This document shows, piece after piece, positions 18,187 through 27,188 of a DNA stretch of 64,000 bases. Location: contig NZ_JAUSXM010000001.1 in assembly GCF_030815985.1 (NCBI RefSeq), positions 4,898,001 through 4,962,000 of the forward strand, in the 5' to 3' direction. The stretch comes from Paenibacillus sp. W2I17 (GTDB lineage: Bacteria; Bacillota; Bacilli; Paenibacillales; Paenibacillaceae). Positions within the stretch are counted from its first letter, which is position 1; every line of letters starts with the position of its first letter. The position numbers and the translations under genes were made by a program. A model generated the notes under the pieces. That model ran no database searches and was not told the origin of the DNA. It worked only from the letters and a program-made list of their open reading frames with translations.

Positions 18187-19818
18187 ATGTCTGTACAACA
18201 TCGCAAATCTTCGGCCTTCACGCTGGCAACTATGCTCTTGTTGTTATTCGTTATTGTGGGTTGCAGCAATACAGGAAGTGGAGATGAATCCTCATCTGCT
18301 GCTTCGGATCAAACATCTACGAAGTCGATTACGATGTCATGGCCACGTGATATCGGTACAATGAATCCGCACACGTACAATCCTTCGCAATTATTTGCCC
18401 AATCGATGCTCTATGAGCCGCTGATCAGTTACCAGAAGGACGGAAAACTGGAACCTGCCCTGGCAGAATCATGGACCATCTCCGATGACGGTAAAGTATA
18501 TACATTCAAGCTTCGCCAAGGTGTGAAATTCTCGGATGGTACGCCATTTAATGCTGAGATTGTGAAAAAGAACTTTGATGCTGTAATGAAAAATAAAGAT
18601 ACACATAGCTGGCTGGGCATTGTAGGTGTGCTCGACAAGACGGAGGTTGTGGACGATCAGACTTTCCGGTTGACACTCACAGAGCCGTATTATCCGGTCT
18701 TGCAGGATTTGTCTGTAGTTCGTCCTTTCCGCTTCCTGGGTGAAGCCGGATTCCCGGATGACGGAGATACTTCCCAAGGCATCAAAGAGCCGGTGGGTAC
18801 TGGCCCGTGGATGCTGGCTGAATACAAGCAGGACGAATATGCCGTCTTCAAGCGTAACCCGAACTATTGGGGAACAGCACCGAAGGTAGATCAGATTACG
18901 GTTAAGATCATTCCTGACGGTGAAACCCGTGTCCTTGCTTTTGAAAAAGGTGATCTCGACCTGATCTACGGTGAAGGTGTGATCAGCCTGGATGCATTCC
19001 AACAACTTCGTGACAACGATGAGTATGTAACGCAATTGTCTGATCCTGTGGGAACTCGCAGTCTGTTGCTGAACTCTTCCAATCCGAAGATGTCCGATGT
19101 CAGAGTACGGATGGCGCTCCAACAAGGATTCAACAAAAAGGCGATGGTGGAAGGCGTCACTTCTGGTTTGGAAGAACCAGCCGATACCGTATTGTCCAAA
19201 AACTATCCGTACACTAATGTAGACTTGGAACCGATCACGTATGACGTGGAGAAATCCAAAGCTTTACTGGATGAAGCGGGCTGGAAGTTGCCTGCAGGTG
19301 GCACGGTTCGTGAGAAAGACGGTCAGCAGCTTGATTTTGAGATGATTTTTGACAAGACGGACCCGATTCAGAAAGCGATGGCTGAGACCATTCAGGCAGA
19401 ATGGAGCGAGCTTGGGGTTAAAGTAAACCTCACTGGATTGGAACTGACGGTACAGATCAAACGTTTGAAAGCCAATGATTTTGACCTGTATTTCTGGTAC
19501 AACTATGGTGCGCCATATGATCCACATTCCTTCATTAATGTTGTGGCAAGCCCTGGATTCGGGATTTCCGAGACCCTGAGTGCGTTGCCGATGAAAATGG
19601 AACTGGACGATCAGGTGCATGCAGCCCTTTCATCCACAGACGAGACGAAACGCCAAGAGCTATATGGCTCCATCCTGAAAACACTTCAGGAGCAGTCGGC
19701 GATCGTACCGATCTCTTATATTAAGAAAACGGCTGTATATCAGAAGAAAATCTCCAACTTTATTTTCCCGGCGAACCGTGATGAAAATCCGTTTGTGGGC
19801 ATTGAATTGGGCAATTAA
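18187..19818 (+). CDS. NikA-like ABC solute-binding lipoprotein, Fur-controlled
   Basis: A 543-residue family-5 (peptide/nickel) binding protein. The lipoprotein signal ends in VIVGCSN. The mature part follows E. coli NikA closely: MNPHTYNPSQLFAQSMLYEP, HSWLGIV, RPFRFLG (with the ligand-binding Arg) and YGAPYDPHSF. The region that holds the NikA nickel-ligand His (in VPSHADF) reads VVASPGFG here and has no His, and a Trp before GAPYD is Tyr. This suggests a different metal complex, for example a metallophore as in the Staphylococcus Cnt system. ATG 18187 is chosen for its GGGG site and the position of the signal peptide. Confidence 0.85.
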   Translation: MSVQHRKSSAFTLATMLLLLFVIVGCSNTGSGDESSSAASDQTSTKSITMSWPRDIGTMNPHTYNPSQLFAQSMLYEPLISYQKDGKLEPALAESWTISDDGKVYTFKLRQGVKFSDGTPFNAEIVKKNFDAVMKNKDTHSWLGIVGVLDKTEVVDDQTFRLTLTEPYYPVLQDLSVVRPFRFLGEAGFPDDGDTSQGIKEPVGTGPWMLAEYKQDEYAVFKRNPNYWGTAPKVDQITVKIIPDGETRVLAFEKGDLDLIYGEGVISLDAFQQLRDNDEYVTQLSDPVGTRSLLLNSSNPKMSDVRVRMALQQGFNKKAMVEGVTSGLEEPADTVLSKNYPYTNVDLEPITYDVEKSKALLDEAGWKLPAGGTVREKDGQQLDFEMIFDKTDPIQKAMAETIQAEWSELGVKVNLTGLELTVQIKRLKANDFDLYFWYNYGAPYDPHSFINVVASPGFGISETLSALPMKMELDDQVHAALSSTDETKRQELYGSILKTLQEQSAIVPISYIKKTAVYQKKISNFIFPANRDENPFVGIELGN

Positions 19819-19876
19819 TAAGTAGTGACTTTGAGAGTGGTAAGGTCAGTAGCTTGATAAAAGGGAGGAACGTTTG

Positions 19877-20821
19877 GTGATCGGTTATATTGGTAAACGA
19901 ATGATCGCGATCATTCCTATCGTTTTTATCGCTACACTTGTGACCTTTGCGCTTATTCATATATCGCCGGTTGATCCCGCCGAGGCTTATCTGACAGCCG
20001 CTCATATCTATCCAACACCGGAGCTGCTTGCGCAAAAGCGGCATGAGTTCGGTCTGGATCAGCCTATGTTAACCCAATATGTGCATACGATTCAGAAGAT
20101 TGCCAAGCTCGACTTTGGCACCTCATATCTCACCAACAAACCCGTATGGGATGAAGTGAAACTAAGGATTCCCGCTACGGCTGAACTAGCCTTCTGGAGC
20201 ATGTTGTTATCCGCTTTGGTGAGTATTCCATTGGGAATACTGGCCGCGGTGTATAAGAATAGCTGGATTGATATGGTCAGCCGGGCGATTTCCTATTTTG
20301 GAGCGTCGATCCCGCAATTCTGGCTCGGTTACCTGCTGATCTTCTTTTTCTCGGTGAAACTGGACTGGCTGCCTGTGGAGGGGCGTGGATCGTGGGAGAA
20401 TCTGGTTCTGCCTACGATTACACTCTCTTTGATTCTTATTGCGGTCTACACCCGATTGTTGCGTTCCAGTGTACTGGAGCAATTGCAGGAGACATATGTA
20501 CAGTACGCGAGAACACGCGGGATTCGCGAACGAGTCATTATGCTGAAACATGTCCTAAAGATCGCCATATCTCCCCTTATTACGGGGATGGGGATGAGTA
20601 TGGGCAAGCTGCTCACAGGCACCATTATTGTAGAGCAGGTGTTTTCCTGGCCTGGGTTCGGGCGTTATTTTGTCGATGCGATATTTAACCGGGATATTCC
20701 CGTGATTCAATGTTATGTCTTCCTGGCGGCATGCCTGTTCATCGTATGCAATCTGCTCGTTGATCTGGTGCAGCTCGTTATGGACCCACGGATTTCAGCG
20801 AAAGGACGGGCAGAACATTGA
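19877..20821 (+). CDS. Nickel/peptide-type ABC transporter permease (NikB-like)
   Basis: A 314-residue DppB/NikB-type permease. A first helix (MIAIIPIVFIATLVTFALIHI), a ~75-residue extracellular loop, then five helices and the YVQYARTRGIRER EAA-type docking loop. The start is GTG at 19877, 8 nt after GGAGG; a TTG one codon earlier is also possible. It overlaps the next gene by 4 nt. Confidence 0.88.
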   Translation: MIGYIGKRMIAIIPIVFIATLVTFALIHISPVDPAEAYLTAAHIYPTPELLAQKRHEFGLDQPMLTQYVHTIQKIAKLDFGTSYLTNKPVWDEVKLRIPATAELAFWSMLLSALVSIPLGILAAVYKNSWIDMVSRAISYFGASIPQFWLGYLLIFFFSVKLDWLPVEGRGSWENLVLPTITLSLILIAVYTRLLRSSVLEQLQETYVQYARTRGIRERVIMLKHVLKIAISPLITGMGMSMGKLLTGTIIVEQVFSWPGFGRYFVDAIFNRDIPVIQCYVFLAACLFIVCNLLVDLVQLVMDPRISAKGRAEH

Positions 20822-21648
20822 TAAACAAATGGCGTGCGGTATTTAAAGGACAGAGAGCCATCCAGATATGCTCGGTGATCATATTGCTTTTCTTCATGGT
20901 AGCGTTATTAGCCCCATGGATTGCTCCTCATGACCCTGTGAAGGTGAATCTGTTACAGAAGCTGGCGAGTCCATCGCTCGAGCATTGGCTCGGAACGGAT
21001 CATCTGGGACGCGACAATCTCACCAGGCTGATGTATGGCGCTCGGGTGTCGCTTGGATTTGCTACCCTGATCTTCCTGTCATCTTTGCTCATAGGTGTCA
21101 TTGTAGGCTCGATCTCCGGTTACCTTGGTGGCTGGGTGGACAGTCTGCTGATGCGCCTCTGTGAAGGCATCATGGCGTTTCCGAATCTGGTGCTGGTGCT
21201 GGGTATTGTGGGGATTTTTGGCCCAGGTCTGATGCAGGTGCTTCTAGCACTCATGATGGTACAGTGGGTGTATTATGCACGCATCTGTCGGAACATGGTC
21301 GTGAGTCTGAAGGAACGGAACTTCATCGCAGCGGCGCGGATTAGCGGCTCCTCTTCGTGGACAATTATCCGCAAACATATCATCCCCAATGTACAGCGTC
21401 CGATTGTTGTGATGGGCACGCTGGAGATGGGCTGGGCGATTATGGATATATCCGCTCTGTCCTTCCTCGGACTCGGTATTCAACCACCGAATGCAGAGTG
21501 GGGCGCCATGATTCATGAAGGGACGGGTTACATTCGCAGTCATCCGGAGTTGATGATCTATCCAGGTGCCTTGATTTTACTGGTAGTTATTACGTTCAAC
21601 ATCTTAGGTGAAGCGTTATCCGAGCGTTATGGTATAGCAAAAAGGTAG
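20818..21648 (+). CDS. Nickel/peptide-type ABC transporter permease (NikC-like)
   Basis: A 276-residue DppC/NikC-type permease. The start is TTG at 20818, overlapping the previous stop. LGTDHLGRDNLTRLMYGAR is the classic DppC motif after the first helix. The EAA loop is RNFIAAARISGSSSWTIIRKH, seen as ERNFIAAARISG. Translationally coupled with the NikB-like gene. Confidence 0.9.
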   Translation: MINKWRAVFKGQRAIQICSVIILLFFMVALLAPWIAPHDPVKVNLLQKLASPSLEHWLGTDHLGRDNLTRLMYGARVSLGFATLIFLSSLLIGVIVGSISGYLGGWVDSLLMRLCEGIMAFPNLVLVLGIVGIFGPGLMQVLLALMMVQWVYYARICRNMVVSLKERNFIAAARISGSSSWTIIRKHIIPNVQRPIVVMGTLEMGWAIMDISALSFLGLGIQPPNAEWGAMIHEGTGYIRSHPELMIYPGALILLVVITFNILGEALSERYGIAKR

Positions 21649-21686
21649 TGGTTCGGAACCAAAGGCATATGGAGGTGAAAGTAACG

Positions 21687-22493
21687 ATGGATGATGCAGC
21701 GAAGGTACTCGAAGTTCGTGGTCTGCAAGTGAATCTTAGAACAGCGGAGGGTTCAGTCCCGTTACTGGAGCCCATTGATTTTGAATTAAAAAAAGGTCGT
21801 GTCTTCGGTCTGGTTGGTGAGAGTGGCAGCGGCAAGACCATTACATGTAACGCGTTGCTCCATATGCTTGATCCGCGCAGGATGGAAGTGTCGGGCAGCA
21901 TCCGCCTGAATGGACGGGAGCTTGGCTCGTTGTCAGGCGAGGAGATGCGGCGCATCCGCGGCAAGGAAATCGGATTTATTATGCAGAATCCGATGAATGC
22001 TTTTACACCCGTGTACACGATTGGATCTCAATTCATTGAAACTTTGCGTACGCATACGGGAATGTCCAAAGTAGCGGCCCGAGAGCGGGCTATTGCTGCC
22101 TTGGCAGATATGAACTTGCCCGAACCAGCTAAACTGATGAAGCGATATCCATTCCAACTGAGTGGGGGCATGTTGCAGCGGGTGATGATCGCCATATCGA
22201 TGTGCTTGCGACCAGCCCTGGTCATTGCTGATGAACCAACGACGGCACTGGATGTCGTGAATCAGTTCAAGGTGCTTCAGGAATTGGATCGGCTACGTAC
22301 GGAGTATGGCACATCCATCTTGCTCATCTCCCACGATCTGGGCGTGATCTCGCAAATGGCGGATGAAGTCGCGGTTATGCAGAAGGGACGAATTGTGGAG
22401 CAGGCGGATGTGTACCAACTGTTCGATCACCCGCAGCATGAGTATACCCGGATGTTGTTAAATGCCAGACCCAGTATGTCTTTGGGACGATAG
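21687..22493 (+). CDS. Nickel/peptide-type ABC transporter ATPase (NikD/DppD-like)
   Basis: A 268-residue ATPase with Walker A GESGSGKT, signature LSGGMLQRVMIA, Walker B LVIADEPTTALD and a switch His in LLISHDLG. The long insertion between Walker A and the signature (QNPMNAFTPVYTIGSQF) is typical of DppD/NikD. I chose the ATG at 21687, which follows GGAGGTGA; two upstream in-frame starts have no such site. Confidence 0.9.
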   Translation: MDDAAKVLEVRGLQVNLRTAEGSVPLLEPIDFELKKGRVFGLVGESGSGKTITCNALLHMLDPRRMEVSGSIRLNGRELGSLSGEEMRRIRGKEIGFIMQNPMNAFTPVYTIGSQFIETLRTHTGMSKVAARERAIAALADMNLPEPAKLMKRYPFQLSGGMLQRVMIAISMCLRPALVIADEPTTALDVVNQFKVLQELDRLRTEYGTSILLISHDLGVISQMADEVAVMQKGRIVEQADVYQLFDHPQHEYTRMLLNARPSMSLGR

Positions 22494-22660
22494 GACGATA
22501 GCGACTAATAAAGAGTGGAATCGTTAGTGAATGTAAGTGTAGAACTGGTGTGAGCTCTGTTTGAAGCGGTTAGGCGTAGTGGTGGAATGAACATGGTGAT
22601 GTGTAATTTCGGCTTCTTCAGAGATTGTTTCTGCCAAGTACAAGAGAGGAGGATGACCTA

Positions 22661-23461
22661 ATGCTTCAGGTACGTGGAGTAAGCCATAACTATCGCAAAC
22701 GTAATTGGCTGGATCGTTCGGGAGCACGTCCTTCTGTGTTGGCAGACATCTCGCTTACGATTGAAAAGGGTGTGTGTCTGGGACTGCTGGGTACAAGTGG
22801 AGCAGGTAAAAGTACCTTGGGTAAAATCATCCTTGGTCTGGAGAAGCCCAGCCAGGGTCAGGTTTTATTTCAAGGTCAGGATATCTACCGCTCCAGCAAA
22901 CCCGTGCTTAAGGGATTACGACGTGATTTGCAGGTCGTGTTCCAAGACTGTTATTCGGCTGTGAATCCACTCATGACTGCCGCGCAGATCATTGGGGAGC
23001 CGCTGGATAATTACGAGCGATTGTCGGCAAAAGAACAACTTCGTGTGATTGGACAACTGCTTGACCAGGTCGGACTTACACCTGAGGATGGGAGCAAGCT
23101 TCCGCACCAGTTCAGCGGCGGTCAATTGCAGCGAGTTAACATTGCACGAGCCATCGCGCTCAAGCCAAAGTTAATCGTACTGGACGAGTCGATCAGCAGC
23201 CTGGATATGGTGCACCAGACACAAATCCTATCCTTACTGGGAGAGTTAAGAGCATCCTACGGGTTGTCTTACCTTTTTATCACACATGACATTCGAGCTG
23301 CCATGACGATCTGTGACCGCATTGCCGTGATGGATCAGGGAAAGCTGGTATATAGCGGTGATGCCGGGGATCCGGTGATGCAGTCGGATCATCCGGCTGT
23401 ACAGCAGTTGATTACAGCTATTTTGCCTGAGCATCCATCGGGTCGTATTTCGTTTAAATGA
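22661..23461 (+). CDS. Nickel/peptide-type ABC transporter ATPase (NikE/DppF-like)
   Basis: A 266-residue ATPase: Walker A GTSGAGKST, QDCYSAVNPLMTA, signature FSGGQLQRVNIARA, Walker B LIVLDESISSLD, switch His in LFITHDIR. The Walker B has DES instead of DEP, common in NikE-like subunits. The start follows GAGAGGAGGA. A 167-nt gap after the NikD-like gene has no terminator. It completes the five-gene importer, and a strong terminator follows. Confidence 0.9.
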   Translation: MLQVRGVSHNYRKRNWLDRSGARPSVLADISLTIEKGVCLGLLGTSGAGKSTLGKIILGLEKPSQGQVLFQGQDIYRSSKPVLKGLRRDLQVVFQDCYSAVNPLMTAAQIIGEPLDNYERLSAKEQLRVIGQLLDQVGLTPEDGSKLPHQFSGGQLQRVNIARAIALKPKLIVLDESISSLDMVHQTQILSLLGELRASYGLSYLFITHDIRAAMTICDRIAVMDQGKLVYSGDAGDPVMQSDHPAVQQLITAILPEHPSGRISFK

Positions 23462-23475
23462 AATTTATAGTGAAG

Positions 23476-23515
23476 GAGGCTCCTTACCATTTTGATGGTA
23501 AGGAGCCTCTTTTTT
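23476..23515 (+). terminator. Strong terminator closing the Nik-like operon
   Basis: Perfect 14-bp arms (23476-23489 and 23496-23509) with a 6-nt loop and six T. It also separates the convergent WXG100 gene. Confidence 0.95.
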
Positions 23516-23544
23516 CACATCTTATTTATCAGTTTAGGATTATC

Positions 23545-23817
23545 CTAATTTCCCCGATCTGCACGCTCCATACGATATGTATACTTCACAAGCTCAATCT
23601 GTTGCTGCTTGAAATCTTCAATCCATTCTCCTAAAATGTTCTGGAAACGATCCATCTTTCTTCGCAATTCTTCTGCAGATTTACCTTTCCAATCTCCAAT
23701 ACTCTCATCAATGGATCTTACATGACGTTTGTTAGCTTCAAGCATATCCATTAAATCATTGATTTCCTTCTCGGCATTCATCAAATCAACTAATTCTACA
23801 ACAATGCTCCGTGACAT
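23545..23817 (-). CDS. WXG100-like small protein (type VII secretion associated)
   Basis: A 90-residue, almost wholly helical protein with a central W-K-G turn (IGDWKGKSAEELRRKMD) between two amphipathic helices, the WXG100/ESAT-6 layout. I chose the ATG at 23817 (AAAGGAG upstream); a longer in-frame frame to 23940 would run into the upstream gene. It follows the 105-residue gene by 19 nt. Such pairs normally precede a large LXG toxin gene in Bacillota, and none follows here. WXG100 membership is inferred from motif and size. Confidence 0.75.
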   Translation of the reverse strand: MSRSIVVELVDLMNAEKEINDLMDMLEANKRHVRSIDESIGDWKGKSAEELRRKMDRFQNILGEWIEDFKQQQIELVKYTYRMERADRGN

Positions 23818-23836
23818 AGGCTTCGTCGCTCCTTTT

Positions 23837-24154
23837 TCAACCCTCGTCGGCTTGTCTGAAATCTTCCGCTTTTTGATTAATATACTCTGCAATGATATGT
23901 GCTTCTTCTTCATACCAGCGGCTAAATTTATGCAAATCACTTGTTAACCGATCCACAATAGGTTCAAGAAAGCGGCTATCGCTGGACTCAATAAGTCTGA
24001 GAATGGCATTGGTTGCTGTGGGGAGGCTAGATTGAAATTCATTTACATGCTGCTTCATTTTTTGTCCGGCTCTTTGAAGATTCTCTAGTGAGAGTTGGAT
24101 GCCCCAGCACCGGCTAAATGTCGTATCGAGTTTAGAATTGTTTAATAATCCCAT
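23837..24154 (-). CDS. Small helical protein paired with the WXG100-like gene
   Basis: A 105-residue, predicted all-helical protein (QRAGQKMKQHVNEFQSSLP, ATNAILRLIES, LHKFSRWYEEEAHIIAEYI). It has no signal peptide or membrane helix. Its size, helical content and place just upstream of a WXG100-like gene suggest an LXG-accessory protein of the YwqH/YwqI or Lap type, but I cannot name the family with certainty. The gene is AT-rich, as is the island to its right, and it diverges from the gene at 24262. Confidence 0.65.
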   Translation of the reverse strand: MGLLNNSKLDTTFSRCWGIQLSLENLQRAGQKMKQHVNEFQSSLPTATNAILRLIESSDSRFLEPIVDRLTSDLHKFSRWYEEEAHIIAEYINQKAEDFRQADEG

Positions 24155-24261
24155 AAAACCTTTTCAAATTATGAAAATAATGTTATTATTGGTATATTGA
24201 TTTGGGAATTAGTGTAGTAAAATTGAAATTTTTAAGAGTTTATGGAAGGTATGGGTGTAAA

Positions 24262-25635
24262 ATGAGTGATAAAAGAAAAAAAATAAATATTGTTCTTATT
24301 AGTATTGTAGCTGTACTTGTTTCTGTTTTTATTCTCTTTAATCAAACCTTGGTTGATAATGAAACTGAGGGTATTACCAAAGAGGAAGTGCTATCTATAT
24401 CTCAAAATGAAAAAATTGAAATTTTAAACTATGAAAATATTAGTAAAAAAAACTCATTGATTACAATAATTTCCTACAAATCCGATGATGAAATTGGATC
24501 AATTGAAGCCACTAAAAATGGTGATAAAGTAGATTATAGTAAAGTCGTAAGTGTTCCAATCATTAAGAATAAAAAGATTGAAGTAGTAGGGACACAAAGT
24601 TTGGGATATCTTATAGTCACATTTTTTGATAATGAACTTCTTAATAAAACAAGTAACATTAAGGTTACTTATAATAATGAGATAATTAATAGAGATATTA
24701 ATACTAAAAAGAGAAGTGTAATAATTTCTATTCCCGATTATTTGCTAGAAGATGGAAAAGTATATCAGCCTTATGTAGAATTGTATAATAAGGATAGTAC
24801 TATGATTTATAACTACCCAAGCGATGAAAGCGGCGCTTTATTAGATAATGTTGATTACTATGATTTTTACTATTCTAAAAAAACTATGAATTTGCTAAAA
24901 GAAGAAAAAGTAGATACTAGAATAAACGAAAATACAGCTTCCATAAATGACAATCCAGGTATGTACGATTTATGGCTTTATGTCATGTCGGTGAATTTGA
25001 AAGATGACACTAAAATTATTAACTTTGTTGAGGAGTTATATTCGGGAGACGGATTCTACTATTCTAATTTAAGAGAAATAGATGATAATAATAAAAAAAA
25101 TCCATTTTTGTATCTATTAGATACAAAAATGGCTTTAGAGATATACAAGAAAAGAGGGTTAGAAGTTCCTGAACAATCCAAAATAATAAACTATCTAAAA
25201 GATACAATTCAGAATTTAAATGCTCAAAGTGGTCTGGATTTTGTATCGAAGGGTAGTTACATATATCTTATTTCACAGATCGAAGAAATAATCGGTCGAG
25301 AAAAACCGAGTAAAAACATTGAATTAATATACTTTAAAGATTTAACATCACTTTATTCTAAGGCTCTTCCTTCGCTTGATAAATATTATACCGCAATAAA
25401 TTTGTTGACAGTTTATCCGGACTTGGGAATAAAACTAGATAATGAAGATGTTTACAGATATATAAAACAATTGCAGCTAGATAATGGCTTTTTTAATATC
25501 TCAGGCTACTCGGAAGGGTACGATATATTGGCGACGTATATTGCTGTTGATATCCTTCGAGTAATACACAAGCAAGTTCCGAGAAAAGAAAAATTAATAA
25601 AAAATTTAGAAACAATAACTGACGGTATCAAATAA
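24262..25635 (+). CDS. Membrane-anchored extracytoplasmic protein with alpha-toroid-like repeats, unknown
   Basis: A 457-residue protein of very AT-rich coding sequence that I do not recognise. The basic N-terminus (MSDKRKKIN) runs into one hydrophobic helix (about 10-27), so the rest should face outside. Residues ~30-200 look beta-rich. From ~230 on, helical repeats appear (LLDTKMALEIYKKRGL, KYYTAINLLTVYPDLGI, YIKQLQLDNGFFNISGYSEGYDILATYIAVDIL in parts), and the Q-x-x-x-GFF and YDxxATYxAVDIL pattern recalls the alpha/alpha toroids of prenyltransferase/cyclase-like and complement-like domains. The ATG at 24262 is chosen because the membrane anchor follows it directly. Confidence 0.6.
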   Translation: MSDKRKKINIVLISIVAVLVSVFILFNQTLVDNETEGITKEEVLSISQNEKIEILNYENISKKNSLITIISYKSDDEIGSIEATKNGDKVDYSKVVSVPIIKNKKIEVVGTQSLGYLIVTFFDNELLNKTSNIKVTYNNEIINRDINTKKRSVIISIPDYLLEDGKVYQPYVELYNKDSTMIYNYPSDESGALLDNVDYYDFYYSKKTMNLLKEEKVDTRINENTASINDNPGMYDLWLYVMSVNLKDDTKIINFVEELYSGDGFYYSNLREIDDNNKKNPFLYLLDTKMALEIYKKRGLEVPEQSKIINYLKDTIQNLNAQSGLDFVSKGSYIYLISQIEEIIGREKPSKNIELIYFKDLTSLYSKALPSLDKYYTAINLLTVYPDLGIKLDNEDVYRYIKQLQLDNGFFNISGYSEGYDILATYIAVDILRVIHKQVPRKEKLIKNLETITDGIK

Positions 25636-25671
25636 ATTGATATAAATAAAAAAAAAGGAGTTTACAAAATC

Positions 25672-26403
25672 ATGAAAGTAAAAAAAGGTATAATCTCGTT
25701 ATGTTGTGCAGTACTTCTCACAGTACCACTAAGTTATGCAAGTGCAAAGGAAAATAGCTCTCTTACTTTAATTGATACTAAATCGTATGAAGTAGAAGGT
25801 GAAGCATTTGATGTGCAAACATGGCTTGATGAATATGGAAACAAAACATTTACTATACCAAGTGAAGTGAAAAATAAAGAACTAGTTTCAGAATACGTTG
25901 ATAATCTACTAGAGAAGGAGCCAACGATTTCAACTTTCGGAACTAAATATGATTGGTCAAGAAGTGGTGTAAATGAGTTGAATGCCTTTGCACCAAATAG
26001 TAGCAGTGCTAAAATAACTTGGGCTACTAATGGGTATAGTGAATTAGCCTATCTATATCCAATTACAACAAATGTTTTAAAAGTCGATTCAGGTTCATTG
26101 AAGACATCTTGGTTAGGTACTGGCAATGCTGATAAAATTGTTCTTTCTTACAAATATAGGTTTAATGGTGTTACGCTATCTATTTCATGGCCTTTTGCTG
26201 TCACACCTAATAGTGATACAGTAACTTGGACTTCCTTGCCGCAAACTGGAACTTGGTATTTGAATACAACGAGCGAGTCTGCTACTGCAGAATCCAGAAC
26301 CAGTATTACCAGTGTTTTACTAACTGCATCCTCAGATATATACAAAGGATCCAATATATATAGACCAAAAGTAGAATCAAAAGTCTCTTTTTTAGGGAAG
26401 TAG
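25672..26403 (+). CDS. Secreted protein of unknown function
   Basis: A 243-residue protein with a clear Sec signal peptide (basic MKVKKG, hydrophobic core, cut near SYASA-KEN). A ~60-residue acidic linker region is followed by a Ser/Thr/Trp-rich, probably beta-sandwich part (SAKITWATNGYSELAYLYP, LSISWPFAVT, TWTSLPQTGTWYLN). There is no Cys in the mature protein. The start has AAAAGGAGT. It lies 36 nt after the toroid-like protein gene and is likely cotranscribed, so the two may work together at the cell surface. No family recognised. Confidence 0.65.
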   Translation: MKVKKGIISLCCAVLLTVPLSYASAKENSSLTLIDTKSYEVEGEAFDVQTWLDEYGNKTFTIPSEVKNKELVSEYVDNLLEKEPTISTFGTKYDWSRSGVNELNAFAPNSSSAKITWATNGYSELAYLYPITTNVLKVDSGSLKTSWLGTGNADKIVLSYKYRFNGVTLSISWPFAVTPNSDTVTWTSLPQTGTWYLNTTSESATAESRTSITSVLLTASSDIYKGSNIYRPKVESKVSFLGK

Positions 26404-26463
26404 TAGGCTAATTTGCTTTCAAAAATTGTTGTCATAACCATATCAAATCATAAGACTTACTTG

Positions 26464-26494
26464 ACCGTTTCCTGGTATTTTTATAGGAGACGGT
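26464..26494 (+). terminator. Hairpin after the AT-rich two-gene operon
   Basis: ACCGTTTCCT (26464-26473) pairs with AGGAGACGGT (26485-26494), one G-U pair, followed by a T-rich tract. Confidence 0.65.
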
Positions 26495-26614
26495 TATTTA
26501 CTTTTTGAAGTGGCTTTAATCTCAATAGAATAATTGATCCACTTGGACTGAGCTTTTCATAAATATGTATAATAGGTTTCGCGTTAACTATGAAAGGTCG
26601 TATTTACTATTTTG

Positions 26615-27039
26615 TATTTCTCACAAATAGACAACACAGCCTACCATACTTGCTAGAGGCTGACACCTGCTCTTAAAGTCTCTCAAATTTTCAAGATGCA
26701 CTATCTTTTTTGAAAAAAACCTTTTAGTACATAACACATATAAAAAAATGGATTTACCCCTTTATCCAAGGTGATATAGATGAATCTTATTCTTTTTCAT
26801 GTTCCGCACTGATGCCGTCATACAAGGGCTTGTTTCATGATATCTTCAAGCATCGGCTAAATTTTGCTCAATCGTATCTTTCGTTTTCCTTAATTGGCTG
26901 ATTAGGCTATCTCGTACATGTTTTTTGTCTTCTCAAACATGGAAAGTTACTAGACGACGGAACACGTTACAGTTGCTTCATATTCAAACTTCCATTTTGA
27001 GAATAATCCTTGTTTCGGGTGAAATATTTGTGAGAAATA
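26615..27039. repeat. Decayed segment bounded by exact 15-bp inverted repeats
   Basis: TATTTCTCACAAATA at 26615-26629 is the exact reverse complement of 27025-27039. The 425 bp inside carry no intact gene. On the minus strand, about 26938 to 26846, a coding-like stretch reads KHVRDSLISQLRKTKDTIEQ then NLADA and a stop, and another frame continues LEDIMKQALV, as if a gene had decayed by frameshift. It could be a remnant of an insertion element or of a toxin-island gene. The surrounding 26495-27188 holds nothing else I can support. Confidence 0.45.
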
Positions 27040-27188
27040 AAACAATTTCACCAAAGTAGCTTTAAGGATGATCATATTTTTAATAGGGGTTCAGCCTGTC
27101 TATAATAGATACTCTAGGCAGGCCTACATACTCTAGTAAATATTGTTTTTTGTTTATCTAGAACTAGCAATTAAAGTAGCTATACTAG

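Noticed and set aside
24154..24262. Type VII secretion core genes (EssC/YukB-like ATPase) near the WXG100-like pair
   Set aside because: No FtsK/SpoIIIE-type ATPase or EsaA/EssB-like gene is found anywhere in the window.
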